Notes: generated by a model from the sequence alone, not told the origin. Positions 49,791 through 59,404 are shown, counted from the first letter of the stretch. The stretch: 64,000 bases of DNA from Arthrobacter sp. TMP15 (GCF_039529835.1 NZ_CP154262.1:372001-436000); one strand, 5' to 3'. Made by a program: numbers and translations.

Positions 49791-51941
49791 TTAGAGGCCG
49801 CCATTGAGCGCCCGCCACAGAAATTCATGCGAGGCCGTGTGCAACCTGGCGGCCTGCTTATTGTTTCCAGCCCCGGCATGGCCGCCCTCTAACGCTTCAT
49901 GGAACCACACGGGAATGCCCATCGATTCCATCCGGGCGGCCATCTTCCTCGCCTGCGCTGGTCCCACCCGGTCATCCGATGTGGCTGTCCAAATGAAAGT
50001 GGCCGGGTACGTTACATCGGCACGCAACAGGTGATACGGCGAGAACGTTTTGATGAACTCCCACTGCTGGGGCACATCCGGGTCGCCGTATTCGGCGATC
50101 CACGAAGCCCCCGCGGACAGCTTCGTGTAACGGCGCATGTCCAACAGCGGAACACCGCAGGAAACTGCCCCAAATAGTTCCGGATACACGGTGAGCATAT
50201 TTCCCACAAGCAACCCACCATTGCTGCCGCCAGCGCATCCCAGTCTCGATGGCGAAGTGACCTGGCGTGCAGATAAATCGCGGGCAACCGCGGCGAAATC
50301 CTCGTAGGCCCGGTGCCGGTTTTCCTGCAGGGCTGCCGTATGCCAGGTGGGTCCGTACTCGCCACCGCCACGGATGTTGGCCACCACGAACACTCCGCCG
50401 CGCTCCAGCCAGCTGCGTCCCACGGCGCCGTTGTAGGCGGGTGTGCGTGAAACCTCGAACCCGCCGTAGCCGCTGAGCAGGGTTGGATTGCCGCCGTCGA
50501 GCATGAGCTCCTTTGGGCCCACTTGGAAGTAGGGCACTTCTGTTCCGTCAGCGGAGGTGGCGAAGTGCTGCTCTACGGTGTACTTTTCGGCATGGAAGAA
50601 CGACGGCGCCGCCCGCACCAGCATTGCCGGCTCACCCGCAGTGCCGGTGGGTCGAGTGCCGGTGGGTTGAGCGCCGATGGGTTGAGCGCCGGTGGGCGCA
50701 TCAACAGTGCCGCGGTACAGGGTGGATGTGGTAAGGAAACCGGAAGCGAGAAGCCAGTAATCGTTGCCTCCGGTGGCGGCTTCGTCGTCGACGGCGTAAG
50801 CGTCCACAGAGTGCAGGGCAGGGCAGGCGTCCAACTCGGTTGCAGCCCAATCTGAGGCGGGGTCAACCACTAAAATTTTTGAGGACACATCAGATAATAA
50901 GTTCAACAGAAGAAAGTCCTTGGTCCAGCTCCAGGACTGCAACGACTGCGCCGGAGTCGGGTCAAAGATGGTGTGAAATTCTCGGTTGCCAGCCATAAAC
51001 GCTTCTAGTTCAATGACCAGCAGGGTACCGGGTGCGTACTCTTCGCCGGTGACGCAGAACGTGGTTCGCGGACGCAGCAGCAGCCACTGGTGGTGCAGTG
51101 AGAGCGCCATGTCATTGGGCACATCGATGTGCACCCAATCCTCGCCAACCCGCAGATAGCTGCGGCTATTGTAGAAATCCAAGGCGTCGTGGGCAACATC
51201 TCGTTCATATCCGGGGGTTCTGCTGTGCGAGACTCCACCGCTGAGGTGGGTCAACGGAACATCGAATATGGGCTGTTGTGCCGCCATCTCCGTTAGCGAC
51301 TCGCCCCTGCGAAGTACCCGTGTGGCGGCAGGGTAGGAGGAAGCGGTCATGGAGCCCTTCCCTGTATCGGTACCCACATACAGGGTGTCTATATCGAACC
51401 AACTCAGCCTTGTCTTAGCGGGCGGCAAAACGAAACCGTCGGGAACGAAAGTGTTCGTGGCAAGGTCAAACTCACGGTAGGCAACCGCATCGCCCCCGTC
51501 GGGGGACAGGGCGATCATGGCGTGGCGGTACTCCTCGCCTGTGGCCGGGCGCAGCAGTGAAGCACCGGCCCAGAGCCACTGGGCGTCTTCGGCTACGCAT
51601 AGCGCGTCAATATCCAGCAGCACCTGCCACTGCGGTGTGGCACTGAGATAGCTCTCCCACGTAGTGCGGCGCCAGAGCCCGCGTGGGTTTGTTTTATCGC
51701 GCCAAAAGTTGTAATACCAGTTCCCCCGCTTAGAAACCACCGGAATCCTGTCTACCGAATCCAGCACCTCAAGAACCGAGGCCTCCAGCGCTGAATAGGC
51801 CGGGTTTACCAATGCGGCATCCGTGCGAGCGTTGCGCTTACGGACCCAAGCCATGGCATCGTCACCGTGGATGTCTTCAAGCCACAGGAATTCATCCGTG
51901 GGTTGGTCTGCAATTTTCAAGGGTGTGGCAGCTTCAGTCAT
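49791..51941 (-). CDS. Prolyl oligopeptidase family serine peptidase (S9A)
   Basis: Cytosolic peptidase of 716 residues cleaving after proline in short peptides. N-terminal DEFLWLEDIHGDDAMAWVR, a beta-propeller, and a C-terminal alpha/beta-hydrolase domain with the nucleophile Ser in CAGGSNGGLLVGN, Asp in WTATSDDRVGP and His in EGGHAGAGNN. The propeller contains a low-complexity loop PTGAQPIGAQPTGTRPTGTA encoded by four 15-base repeats (50641-50700). I use ATG 51941 (MTEAATPL), with GGAG just upstream; ATG 51950 and GTG 51965 are alternatives. It diverges from the FAD/NAD(P)-binding protein gene. Confidence 0.92.
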   Translation of the reverse strand: MTEAATPLKIADQPTDEFLWLEDIHGDDAMAWVRKRNARTDAALVNPAYSALEASVLEVLDSVDRIPVVSKRGNWYYNFWRDKTNPRGLWRRTTWESYLSATPQWQVLLDIDALCVAEDAQWLWAGASLLRPATGEEYRHAMIALSPDGGDAVAYREFDLATNTFVPDGFVLPPAKTRLSWFDIDTLYVGTDTGKGSMTASSYPAATRVLRRGESLTEMAAQQPIFDVPLTHLSGGVSHSRTPGYERDVAHDALDFYNSRSYLRVGEDWVHIDVPNDMALSLHHQWLLLRPRTTFCVTGEEYAPGTLLVIELEAFMAGNREFHTIFDPTPAQSLQSWSWTKDFLLLNLLSDVSSKILVVDPASDWAATELDACPALHSVDAYAVDDEAATGGNDYWLLASGFLTTSTLYRGTVDAPTGAQPIGAQPTGTRPTGTAGEPAMLVRAAPSFFHAEKYTVEQHFATSADGTEVPYFQVGPKELMLDGGNPTLLSGYGGFEVSRTPAYNGAVGRSWLERGGVFVVANIRGGGEYGPTWHTAALQENRHRAYEDFAAVARDLSARQVTSPSRLGCAGGSNGGLLVGNMLTVYPELFGAVSCGVPLLDMRRYTKLSAGASWIAEYGDPDVPQQWEFIKTFSPYHLLRADVTYPATFIWTATSDDRVGPAQARKMAARMESMGIPVWFHEALEGGHAGAGNNKQAARLHTASHEFLWRALNGGL
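50641..50700. repeat. Four in-frame 15-bp tandem repeats within the S9A peptidase gene
   Basis: Units of the form GTGCCGGTGGGTTGA (plus strand), 50641-50655, 50656-50670, 50671-50685, 50686-50700, each differing at one to four positions. They encode the pentads PTGAQ, PIGAQ, PTGTR, PTGTA in the propeller domain. Confidence 0.85.
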
Positions 51942-52039
51942 AGGCTCCATCCTAGGCACCGTCACAGGGAGGCCCGCCGCGCTCTGTGGCCAACCGTGCG
52001 TGGCCCGGCCAATGGGCGAGCATCAGTTAAGCTCAAAGG

Positions 52040-53983
52040 GTGGAATCTTTGGGCACGCAGACGGTGGTTATTGTGGGGGCGGGACCCCGCGGGACTTCCG
52101 TCATGGAAAGATTACTGGCCCACCATGGGAAAAATACCGACTCCCAGCCGCTGCATATCCACCTTGTAGACCCGTTTCCCCCCGGTGCGGGGCATGTTTG
52201 GCGCACCGCACAATCCCGCCTGTACCTGATGAACACGCCAAGCTTTTTCCCCACACTCATCACGGATCAAGGAGTGAGCGCCCCGCCGTTGGCCGGCTGC
52301 AGCTTCAACGAATGGCGGCTAGCCCAGCAGAGTACACCGTGGCAGAAGCTCAGTGAGGGCGATGAAACCGAACTTGCCACACTTGGGGTAAAGAACTTCC
52401 CTAGCCGCGCACTGTACGGGCGCTACTTGAGCTGGTGTTTTGAGCAGCTAGTTCAAGCTATGCCCGACGGCGTCACACTCACCGTCCATTGTGCTGAAGC
52501 CAAGCGGGTGGCCAGGGACCACGAAAACGGTGGGTTCGCCGTCGTACTTCTTAACGGGACCAGCCTGCGTGCCGATCAGGTGGTGCTGGCGCTGGGACAT
52601 GTGGAGTCCAAACTTAACCCAGCCCAACGCGAATTGCGTGACGACGCCCGCGTTCACGGACTGACGTACCTGCCACCGGCGGTGCCCAATGACGTGGACT
52701 GGGCTCAGCTTCCTGCCGGTGAAACTGTGCTGGTGCGCGGGATGGGACTTAACTTTTTTGACGTGCTGGGTCAGTTGACGGAGGGTCGCGGGGGAACATT
52801 CGAGCCCACAGGCAGGCCTGCCGGGGACGCGCTGCGCTATGTTGCTTCGGGCAAGGAGCCGGTCATTGTGGGGGCCTCTCGCCGGGGCACTCCGTACCGG
52901 GCAAAAACGGAGCTGGAGAGCCACTATCCTGCCAGTATTACCCTGCGGTTCTTGGGCGAAGATGCCGTGGCTGCGATCCGGGCTCTGGGGGCAACTGCCG
53001 GTTTTGACCATGACATTTGGCCACTGCTTTACCGCGACGCCCTCTGGGCTTACTACACAACGCTGGCCCGGACCAGCTCCGATGCCATCACGGCGCAACT
53101 GTTACCTGAGCTGGATGGGCTGCTGCATTCCGGGTTGGACGACGGGGATCCCGGGTGGCCGCAACGGCTCAAGGAGCTTTTGGCAACGCACGTGCAGGAT
53201 GAACATATCCTTGATTTGTTGGCATTGGCTCGGCCTTTGTCGCGGCACAGGCGTCGCCCTGGAGCTGGTCACCGTTTCACTTCTCATGAGCAGATGGATG
53301 CAGCGGTTTTGGAGTATCTTTCAGCCGATGCGGCTGGCTCCGCCCGCGGTGAAGACGATCCGGTAAAAATGGCCATCGGGGCTTTGAACGCCGGGCGTGC
53401 CATCATCAAGTCGCTGGTGGCGGACCGTGGCATTACCGAAACTTCGTGGCTGGGGGAGTTGCGTGGCTGGTTTGAAGGTTTCGTTGAGGGGCTGGCCAGT
53501 GGTCCTCCGCCTGTTCGCATGGAGCAGTTGGCTGCGCTTGTACGTGCCGGAGTGGTCCACTTTGCCGGACCCGATCCGCTCTTTCGTATCCAGCACGGAG
53601 TGTTTACGGTTGGTTCACCGTGGGTTGCTGCACCCCCGTGGGAAGCCCGGTACTTGGTAGAGGCGTTGGCACCGGCCAATCAGGTACAGGACAGCGGTTC
53701 AATTCTGCTCCGAAACCTGTTGGCTGATGGTTTGGCACGCCCTCGTCTCATGCTGGCTTCCGACGGTGAAGCTGTTGCCACCAGCGGGTTGGACGTCTCG
53801 GCTCCGCCCTACAGGCCCCTGGATGGTACGGGCGTTCCCGTGGCCGGGTTGTATGTACTGGGCCTGCAACTCTCTTCCGTACAGTGGGGCACCGCGATCG
53901 CCGCCGAAGCCTCGGCGATTTACCGCAGCGGCTACCGCACAGTGCTCGATGCTGAGACGATCGCCATGGACATCCTCGGCTAA
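52040..53983 (+). CDS. FAD/NAD(P)-binding protein
   Basis: Putative flavoprotein of 647 residues, NAD_binding_9 type. N-terminal Rossmann motif VVIVGAGPRGTSVMERLL, then VDPFPPGAGHVWR, YLMNTPSFFPTLITD, SRALYGRYLSWCFEQLV, and the second conserved region VVLALGHVESKL; C-terminal GLYVLGLQLSSVQWGTAIAAEA resembles the flavin-closing segment. Family members are poorly characterised (ornithine-oxygenase-like). GTG start at 52040 is six bases after TAAGCT, hence probably leaderless. It ends before a 29-bp-arm hairpin shared with the convergent nuclease gene. Confidence 0.88.
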   Translation: MESLGTQTVVIVGAGPRGTSVMERLLAHHGKNTDSQPLHIHLVDPFPPGAGHVWRTAQSRLYLMNTPSFFPTLITDQGVSAPPLAGCSFNEWRLAQQSTPWQKLSEGDETELATLGVKNFPSRALYGRYLSWCFEQLVQAMPDGVTLTVHCAEAKRVARDHENGGFAVVLLNGTSLRADQVVLALGHVESKLNPAQRELRDDARVHGLTYLPPAVPNDVDWAQLPAGETVLVRGMGLNFFDVLGQLTEGRGGTFEPTGRPAGDALRYVASGKEPVIVGASRRGTPYRAKTELESHYPASITLRFLGEDAVAAIRALGATAGFDHDIWPLLYRDALWAYYTTLARTSSDAITAQLLPELDGLLHSGLDDGDPGWPQRLKELLATHVQDEHILDLLALARPLSRHRRRPGAGHRFTSHEQMDAAVLEYLSADAAGSARGEDDPVKMAIGALNAGRAIIKSLVADRGITETSWLGELRGWFEGFVEGLASGPPPVRMEQLAALVRAGVVHFAGPDPLFRIQHGVFTVGSPWVAAPPWEARYLVEALAPANQVQDSGSILLRNLLADGLARPRLMLASDGEAVATSGLDVSAPPYRPLDGTGVPVAGLYVLGLQLSSVQWGTAIAAEASAIYRSGYRTVLDAETIAMDILG

Positions 53984-54003
53984 AAGAAGTGTCTGGAGGT
54001 GGC

Positions 54004-54063
54004 GGCGTGCCAAACTGGCGACGGCGTATGAAACTTCATACGCCGTCGCCAGTTTGGCACGCC
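54004..54063. terminator. Long perfect hairpin between convergent genes, no T-run
   Basis: Arms of 29 bases (54004-54032 and 54035-54063) are exact reverse complements around two bases; the arm begins GGCGTGCCAAACTGGCGACG. Neither flank has a T-run, so it may block or process transcripts by structure or act as a transcription-collision boundary. Compare the 35-bp arms at 10666. Confidence 0.85.
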
Positions 54064-54080
54064 CTCGGGTCGCGGAACAG

Positions 54081-57000
54081 CTAGCGGCGAGCCCCCTTGC
54101 GACGGGAGGCAGCGGCAATCCCAACACCGGCACCGACCAAGACAAGCGCGCCTAGACCCAGCGGAAGCGCGGTGGCTCCAGTGGAGGCGAGATTACCTGA
54201 GCCGTTGGGGCCGGCGTCAGAGCCAGCACCAGCGCCTGGGCTTGCACCGGCCGTAGCGCCCGGATTTGCAGGTGCTGTAGTCGGTACTTCTGCGGCGGAG
54301 GTCACCGGGATGGTGATCGGCAACCGTGCGTAAGTGCCGGCATCGGTGGTGATGGTGAAGCGCCCGGCGTTCAGCTCCTGCGGAACCGTAAAGTTCAGCG
54401 TCGCTGCGCCGTCGCTCACGGGGAAGCTGCCAAGCTCCGCCGGCAGCACCGCTGCGGCCAGAACTGCAAAACCAGTCCCGCCACCACTACCAGCTGGCTC
54501 ATAGCGCACCGTTACCTTGGTGGATTTGGTCACTCCCAGGGAGGTTAGATCCAACTTCGCCAGGCCAATGCTCAGCTTCTGACCTGCGCTAACTGTGGCA
54601 GGAGCATCGATGACGTCCACGCCGCGGCGGGAAAAGTCCGGCGCAATGGGTGCGGTGATGGACTTCTCGCTGAGGTAGGCAATCCAAGCGTCCCTGTCAA
54701 TGAGGCCGGAATCCTTGGTGTTGGCTCCGTCGCTAAACACACGGAAGTTATCCCCGCCCGTTACCAGGAAGCCGAACGTGCCCACACGGTAGGAACGCTC
54801 AAGTTCCAGCGGTGCACCGTTGATGACCACGGAGGTGATGTGATCGCCGAGCTCACGGGTGGAATCGTAGGTGTAGTCCATATTGTCGGACAGGCCGAGG
54901 TTCAGGAACGGGCGGCTGGGGATGGTGCCGTCAGCGTTGGTCTGCCACTGCTGCTCCAGCATGGTCTTCACCTGGGCTCCGGTGAGGGAGGTTGTGTACA
55001 GATTGTTCACGAACGGAAGCACGGCGTTGGCATTGCCGTAACTGATAACGCCGTCGGCAACGCCCTCGTTCTTGTACAGCAGATCCGCGCGGAGCCCGCC
55101 TGGATTGACGACGCCGATCTCAGCTCCGCCGGTTTGCTCCGCCTTGAGTGCCTCCAAGAGGGCGTTGCCCACCAGGTTGCCCAGTGCGGATTCGCTGGCA
55201 CGGTCGTCACGGGAGTACTTGCCGGTGACAGGATCGAAGGTCTGCGCCGTGGTGATGTCGGCGGTGATCTCGCCTACAGGAACGCTGCCTGCAACCTTGG
55301 CGTCAGCCAAAGCCTTGTTAACAATGGCCTGGACTTCTTTCACTCGCGGGAACTCGGCCGCGAGAGCTGCATCGTCCTCTGTGGTGCGGGGAATAATCTG
55401 CTGCGCGTAGGCGGTCACCGCATTGGTGTCTGCATCGACGAACAGCTGAACCTGGCCAATGTTCTCCCCGTAGCTCCCGGTTTGGAGGATGGGGCGGGTT
55501 TTCAGGGCTGCATCAGCTGAAACGCCGGGGATGGGTGCATCCCACGCGTACTGTTTGTGCGTGTGGCCGGTGAAGATGGCGTTGACCAGCGGACTGGTGT
55601 TATTGACGATGTTGGCGAATGCGCCACCGCCGGCAACTTCCTCTTCAAAGGTTGCGCCGTTGGGTGTGCCTTCGCCGGCTCCTTCATGGAATTCGGCCAC
55701 GATGACATCGGCGAGCTTGCCGTCGGCGATCTTCTTGGCCACACGGTTCACAGCCTCAACAGGATCGCCGAACTCCAGCTGGGAGATCCCCGCTGGGGTC
55801 ACCAACGTGGGCGTTTCTTGCGTAATGGCCCCAATGACAGCCACCTTCACACCGTTCACGGTGATGATCTTGTACTCATCAAGCACCGGGGTAGTGGTGC
55901 CCTTGGCGTACACATTCGCGCCCAGGTAGTTCCACTTGGCGGCCTCGGTTACGCGCCCGTCAAGATCGGTATAGCCCTTGTCGAACTCATGATTTCCGAC
56001 GGCGGATGCGTCAAGTCCCAGCGCGTTCAGCACATCGATTGTGGGCTTGTCTTCCTGTGAGGCAGAAGCGAACAAGCTGGCACCTATGTTGTCACCGGCC
56101 GCTAGAAATGCTGTGTTGGCATCGCCTGAGGCCGCGCGCAGTTGCTCCACCGTACCGGCAAACTTCACAGTGTTTTTATCGATGCGGCCATGGAAATCGT
56201 TGATGTTCAACAAGTTGATTTCCTTGGTGCCCACCGGCTGCATGGACATGTTCAGGCCTACCAGCACGGGATCGTGGTCGGAGGCGGAGAACTGATCCGG
56301 TGTGTAGAAGTTGGTGATATTGGTGTTGTACCGGCTGTAGCCCATGGCGACAGATTCGGCAGAGTTGATGTTCCAGATATCGGCGCCTGTGATAAGTGAA
56401 TTAGCGGCAGGAGAGGCCAAGATGTGATCCAGCGAGCCAACCATGCCACCGTAGCTGTAGGAGTGCTTGCCCGTTTTAGAGTTCTGGCCCACATAGCCGG
56501 CATCTTTCATGACCATGATGGGATCTTCAAAACCGTAGGCATTGAAGTCACCCATCAGCAGCACCTTGTTGGTTTCCTGCACCTGCTGCAAGTCGGCGGA
56601 AAACTTTACCAAGGCCGTGGCCTGTGCGGTACGTGCCTTGTTGGAGTTTCCTTGGCCCTCATCGTTATCGCCTGGGAGGGCGGAACCCTTGGACTTGAAG
56701 TGGTTGACAATCAACAGGAGCTTGGTGGAGTCAGCGGCTCCGATCAGCTTGAAGGACTGAGCCAGCGGTTGGCGGGCCACACCCGTGAAAGCCGCATCGT
56801 CCAAGATCACTGAGTCACCGACGGGTACGGCAACGTTTTTCTTATAAATGAACCCGGTGCGGATGACATCTTCGTTAGCTAATGCGGGGCGTGTGGCCGG
56901 AGACTTGGCGAAGGCCCACGTATCCGGAGTCTTTTCATTCAGGGCTGCAACCAACAGGGACATGGCGTTGTCGCGGTCCTTGGAGAACTTGGCGGAGTTT

Positions 57001-58841
57001 TCCACTTCTTCCAGGGAAAGAACATCGGCTCCTGAAGCGGTGATTCCGGCAACGATCTTGTCTTGTTGCCGTATGAGGTTCGCCGCGTCTGCGGCACCGC
57101 GCTGCGGGCAGCCCGTCCGGACTGAGATGTTGTTTCCATCCCGATCTGAGTAGAACTGGCAGCTAGGGTTTTGATCGCCCGTGGTGGGGAAGTAGTTCTG
57201 CACATTGAACGAGGCAACTTTCAAGTTACCGCCAACGGCGATTGGTGCGGCTGCACGGGTGTTGCCGAACGCGATGGGCTGCACGGTACCCGCATTTTCG
57301 GGGGTAAGGGCCTCCAGCGGCTGGAATTTATAGGCGTTGTTGCGATTGTCAAAAATGACAGGAGCAATGAATTCAGACGTGGAGCCAACCCGCATGGGGG
57401 TGGCGTGGCTGAGCCACGGAAGTGGCGATGAGGAGCCAGGAGATTTCAGGAAACCCGTACTGGCTCCGTCGTCGAGCCTGATGGATCGGGCAGCATTCTC
57501 GGCAACCGTGGCCTCGTAAGCAGAGGATCCAAAAGGAGCCACGGCTGTGGGCTGAACCAAGGCTGTGGTTCCCGTGGCCAGGCCCAGTTCGCCGTAGTTG
57601 TTGAGGGAGTAGTTGTCGGTAATGGTGAACTCGCCCTGCGGGGCCACCAGCATGCCTTCGAGGGTTTCACGTCCGGTATCAGTAGCCGGAACCGCAATGA
57701 CTGCGGCCTTGACGGCTACCGCAGCTTCGGTCAGCGGTGTCATACCGCCGTCGGGGACATCGATCTCCGTTGTTGTGTTGGCGTCTTTGGCACCTCCAAA
57801 TTCCTTGACGAGGCCAGTAACTTTTACGTAGTCACCAACTTTCACTGAACCAACAGTGGCAGGAGAGTAAACGAACACGGCCTCGGATGCCTTGTGGGTG
57901 GCCAGATCAAGGTCACCGCCGGTGCCGGGGGTCTGGATGAAGTAGCCGCTGAAGCCGCCGGTGGGGTAAGCCGCGGTGACTATGCCCTTGGTGGTGACAT
58001 TGGTGCCTTCCAATGGGCTCTTGGCGCCTTCGCCCTGGATCTCGGCGATGGTCTTGGACCCGGAGTCATCGGGTTCCGGGAGTGGTTCACTGCCGCCCTG
58101 CGTACCTGTGGGGCTGGGATCTTGTTTGCTGAAGTCAGCCGTGTTGTTGTCTGTGTCGGCGAAGGTGGTGCGGTTTAACGATGTGGTGACGCTGGCTGCC
58201 GGGGCTGCCGCGGTCTCAAAGGTGTTGGAGGGTCCATAGCCCAAAAGATCCACTACGTTGGCAACGTCAATCAGCGAGCCGGTGGCAAGATCAGCCGGCA
58301 GTTTCTCAGCCTTGTCGGAGAGGATCAGCGTGCCACCCTTACCGGAGAAGGCAAAGCTGCTGGAGTCTGAATCGACGGCGGGCAATTCCCTGCCGGCGTC
58401 TGCGTTGGAGTTACCTTTGATCAGGTAGTAATCATTGGCCTTGATGGTCCCGGAAAGCGCAGTGAGGCCGGTAGGCGCCACTGTTCCCGTTGCTGAACGG
58501 TACTGCAACGACCAGCCGTCAAGGCTGATATCCGCCTCGGTGGGGTTGTACAGTTCAACGAACTTATTTTTATAGACGGCGTTGGTACTGCCGCCATTGA
58601 GATATGCCTCGTTGATCACCACAGCAGGTGCGGTGGCGGATAGGGCGGCGGCTGCGGCCGGTGGCTCTGCCGAAGGGACGGCTGAGGGGAGGGGCTCGCT
58701 TGGCTTAAGCTCCGACGTCGTGCTGTCAGGGCTTGCAGGTTCACCAGTAGCCATAGCGGGTGAGACTGCCAATGGTGCCGCGGCTAGACCAAACGCCAGG
58801 AGGGCGCCCAATCCTGCCTTGATAAGGGTATTGCTCGTCAT
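54081..58841 (-). CDS. Cell-wall-anchored ExeM/NucH nuclease fused to 5'-nucleotidase
   Basis: Giant surface enzyme of 1586 residues. In order: signal peptide (LGALLAFGLAAAPLAVSPAM); lamin-tail-like domain about 60-190 (VVINEAYLNGG, NKFVELYNPTEADISLDGW); OB-fold-like domain about 260-370; endonuclease/exonuclease/phosphatase domain about 510-850 (LKVASFNVQNYF, LSLEEVENS, LLMGDFNAYG, SASDHDPVLVG); UshA-type metallophosphatase about 860-1160 (LLNINDFHGRID, AVGNHEFDKG, GHTHKQY); 5'-nucleotidase C-terminal domain about 1170-1370; Ig-like stretch; then LASTG at 1551-1555, a membrane segment and RRKGARR, a class E sortase signal. Likely role: degrade extracellular DNA and dephosphorylate nucleotides. 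Start ATG 58841 follows GAGAG. Confidence 0.92.
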   Translation of the reverse strand: MTSNTLIKAGLGALLAFGLAAAPLAVSPAMATGEPASPDSTTSELKPSEPLPSAVPSAEPPAAAAALSATAPAVVINEAYLNGGSTNAVYKNKFVELYNPTEADISLDGWSLQYRSATGTVAPTGLTALSGTIKANDYYLIKGNSNADAGRELPAVDSDSSSFAFSGKGGTLILSDKAEKLPADLATGSLIDVANVVDLLGYGPSNTFETAAAPAASVTTSLNRTTFADTDNNTADFSKQDPSPTGTQGGSEPLPEPDDSGSKTIAEIQGEGAKSPLEGTNVTTKGIVTAAYPTGGFSGYFIQTPGTGGDLDLATHKASEAVFVYSPATVGSVKVGDYVKVTGLVKEFGGAKDANTTTEIDVPDGGMTPLTEAAVAVKAAVIAVPATDTGRETLEGMLVAPQGEFTITDNYSLNNYGELGLATGTTALVQPTAVAPFGSSAYEATVAENAARSIRLDDGASTGFLKSPGSSSPLPWLSHATPMRVGSTSEFIAPVIFDNRNNAYKFQPLEALTPENAGTVQPIAFGNTRAAAPIAVGGNLKVASFNVQNYFPTTGDQNPSCQFYSDRDGNNISVRTGCPQRGAADAANLIRQQDKIVAGITASGADVLSLEEVENSAKFSKDRDNAMSLLVAALNEKTPDTWAFAKSPATRPALANEDVIRTGFIYKKNVAVPVGDSVILDDAAFTGVARQPLAQSFKLIGAADSTKLLLIVNHFKSKGSALPGDNDEGQGNSNKARTAQATALVKFSADLQQVQETNKVLLMGDFNAYGFEDPIMVMKDAGYVGQNSKTGKHSYSYGGMVGSLDHILASPAANSLITGADIWNINSAESVAMGYSRYNTNITNFYTPDQFSASDHDPVLVGLNMSMQPVGTKEINLLNINDFHGRIDKNTVKFAGTVEQLRAASGDANTAFLAAGDNIGASLFASASQEDKPTIDVLNALGLDASAVGNHEFDKGYTDLDGRVTEAAKWNYLGANVYAKGTTTPVLDEYKIITVNGVKVAVIGAITQETPTLVTPAGISQLEFGDPVEAVNRVAKKIADGKLADVIVAEFHEGAGEGTPNGATFEEEVAGGGAFANIVNNTSPLVNAIFTGHTHKQYAWDAPIPGVSADAALKTRPILQTGSYGENIGQVQLFVDADTNAVTAYAQQIIPRTTEDDAALAAEFPRVKEVQAIVNKALADAKVAGSVPVGEITADITTAQTFDPVTGKYSRDDRASESALGNLVGNALLEALKAEQTGGAEIGVVNPGGLRADLLYKNEGVADGVISYGNANAVLPFVNNLYTTSLTGAQVKTMLEQQWQTNADGTIPSRPFLNLGLSDNMDYTYDSTRELGDHITSVVINGAPLELERSYRVGTFGFLVTGGDNFRVFSDGANTKDSGLIDRDAWIAYLSEKSITAPIAPDFSRRGVDVIDAPATVSAGQKLSIGLAKLDLTSLGVTKSTKVTVRYEPAGSGGGTGFAVLAAAVLPAELGSFPVSDGAATLNFTVPQELNAGRFTITTDAGTYARLPITIPVTSAAEVPTTAPANPGATAGASPGAGAGSDAGPNGSGNLASTGATALPLGLGALVLVGAGVGIAAASRRKGARR

Positions 58842-59175
58842 GTCTCCAACTCTCGAAAGTGCGGCACGTCCTTGTGCCATGAGTGATGATGAACCACAGT
58901 TCTCGATTAAGGAAAAAATGCGAACTAATCCCCCGACCAATCCTGCAGGAACGTGTTTGAGCTAAACACATAGAGGTGAGTCAGTCATGAACGGAACCTT
59001 GCGGTCAAGTAAACCCTGCATGGTTGTTAGGAATTGGTTGTGATTGTCAACGAACGTGAGTTTGCCTAGGGGTTAAATGAGCCAGTGTTCGATTGCCTGA
59101 CCTTTGGGCTAGGACGTGATTGGGGGTCCTCGGGCCGGGTCCTCAGACCAGGCGGCAGGCGCGTACCAGATAAAG
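58842..59175. other. Region upstream of the nuclease gene
   Basis: No gene seen. It holds the promoter region of the leftward nuclease gene; A-rich stretch AAGGAAAAAATGC near 58910. Nothing else supportable before the tRNA-Ser(TGA) terminator. Confidence 0.5.
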
Positions 59176-59216
59176 AAAAAGGGAAGCAATCTCATGAAGA
59201 GATTGCTTCCCTTTTT
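59176..59216 (-). terminator. Terminator of tRNA-Ser(TGA)
   Basis: 18-base perfect arms AAAAAGGGAAGCAATCTC and its complement around ATGAA; T-run on the minus strand; six bases after the tRNA end. Confidence 0.92.
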
Positions 59217-59221
59217 ACGCG

Positions 59222-59309
59222 CGGAAGGTAAGAGATTCGAACTCTTGGTACGGGGTTACCGCACACTGGTTTTCAAGACCAGCTCCATCGGCCGCTCGGA
59301 CAACCTTCC
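59222..59309 (-). tRNA. tRNA-Ser(TGA)
   Basis: 88-base class II tRNA: acceptor GGAAGGT / ACCTTCC, discriminator G, anticodon stem CTGGT / ACCAG with loop CTTGAAA giving TGA (reads UCA/UCG), long variable arm, T arm AGTTCGAATCT. CCA not encoded. Confidence 0.97.
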
Positions 59310-59404
59310 TTACCCTAGTAGTGTTTCATAAGCAGGGCCGAGCTACCAAAATGAACGCCGGCAGGGCTAAGCATCACAGGTACTTAAGGGCAACGGAGAA
59401 GGTC

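Noticed and set aside
59116-59331. ORF across tRNA-Ser(TGA)
   Set aside because: Runs through a terminator and a complete tRNA gene on the opposite strand.
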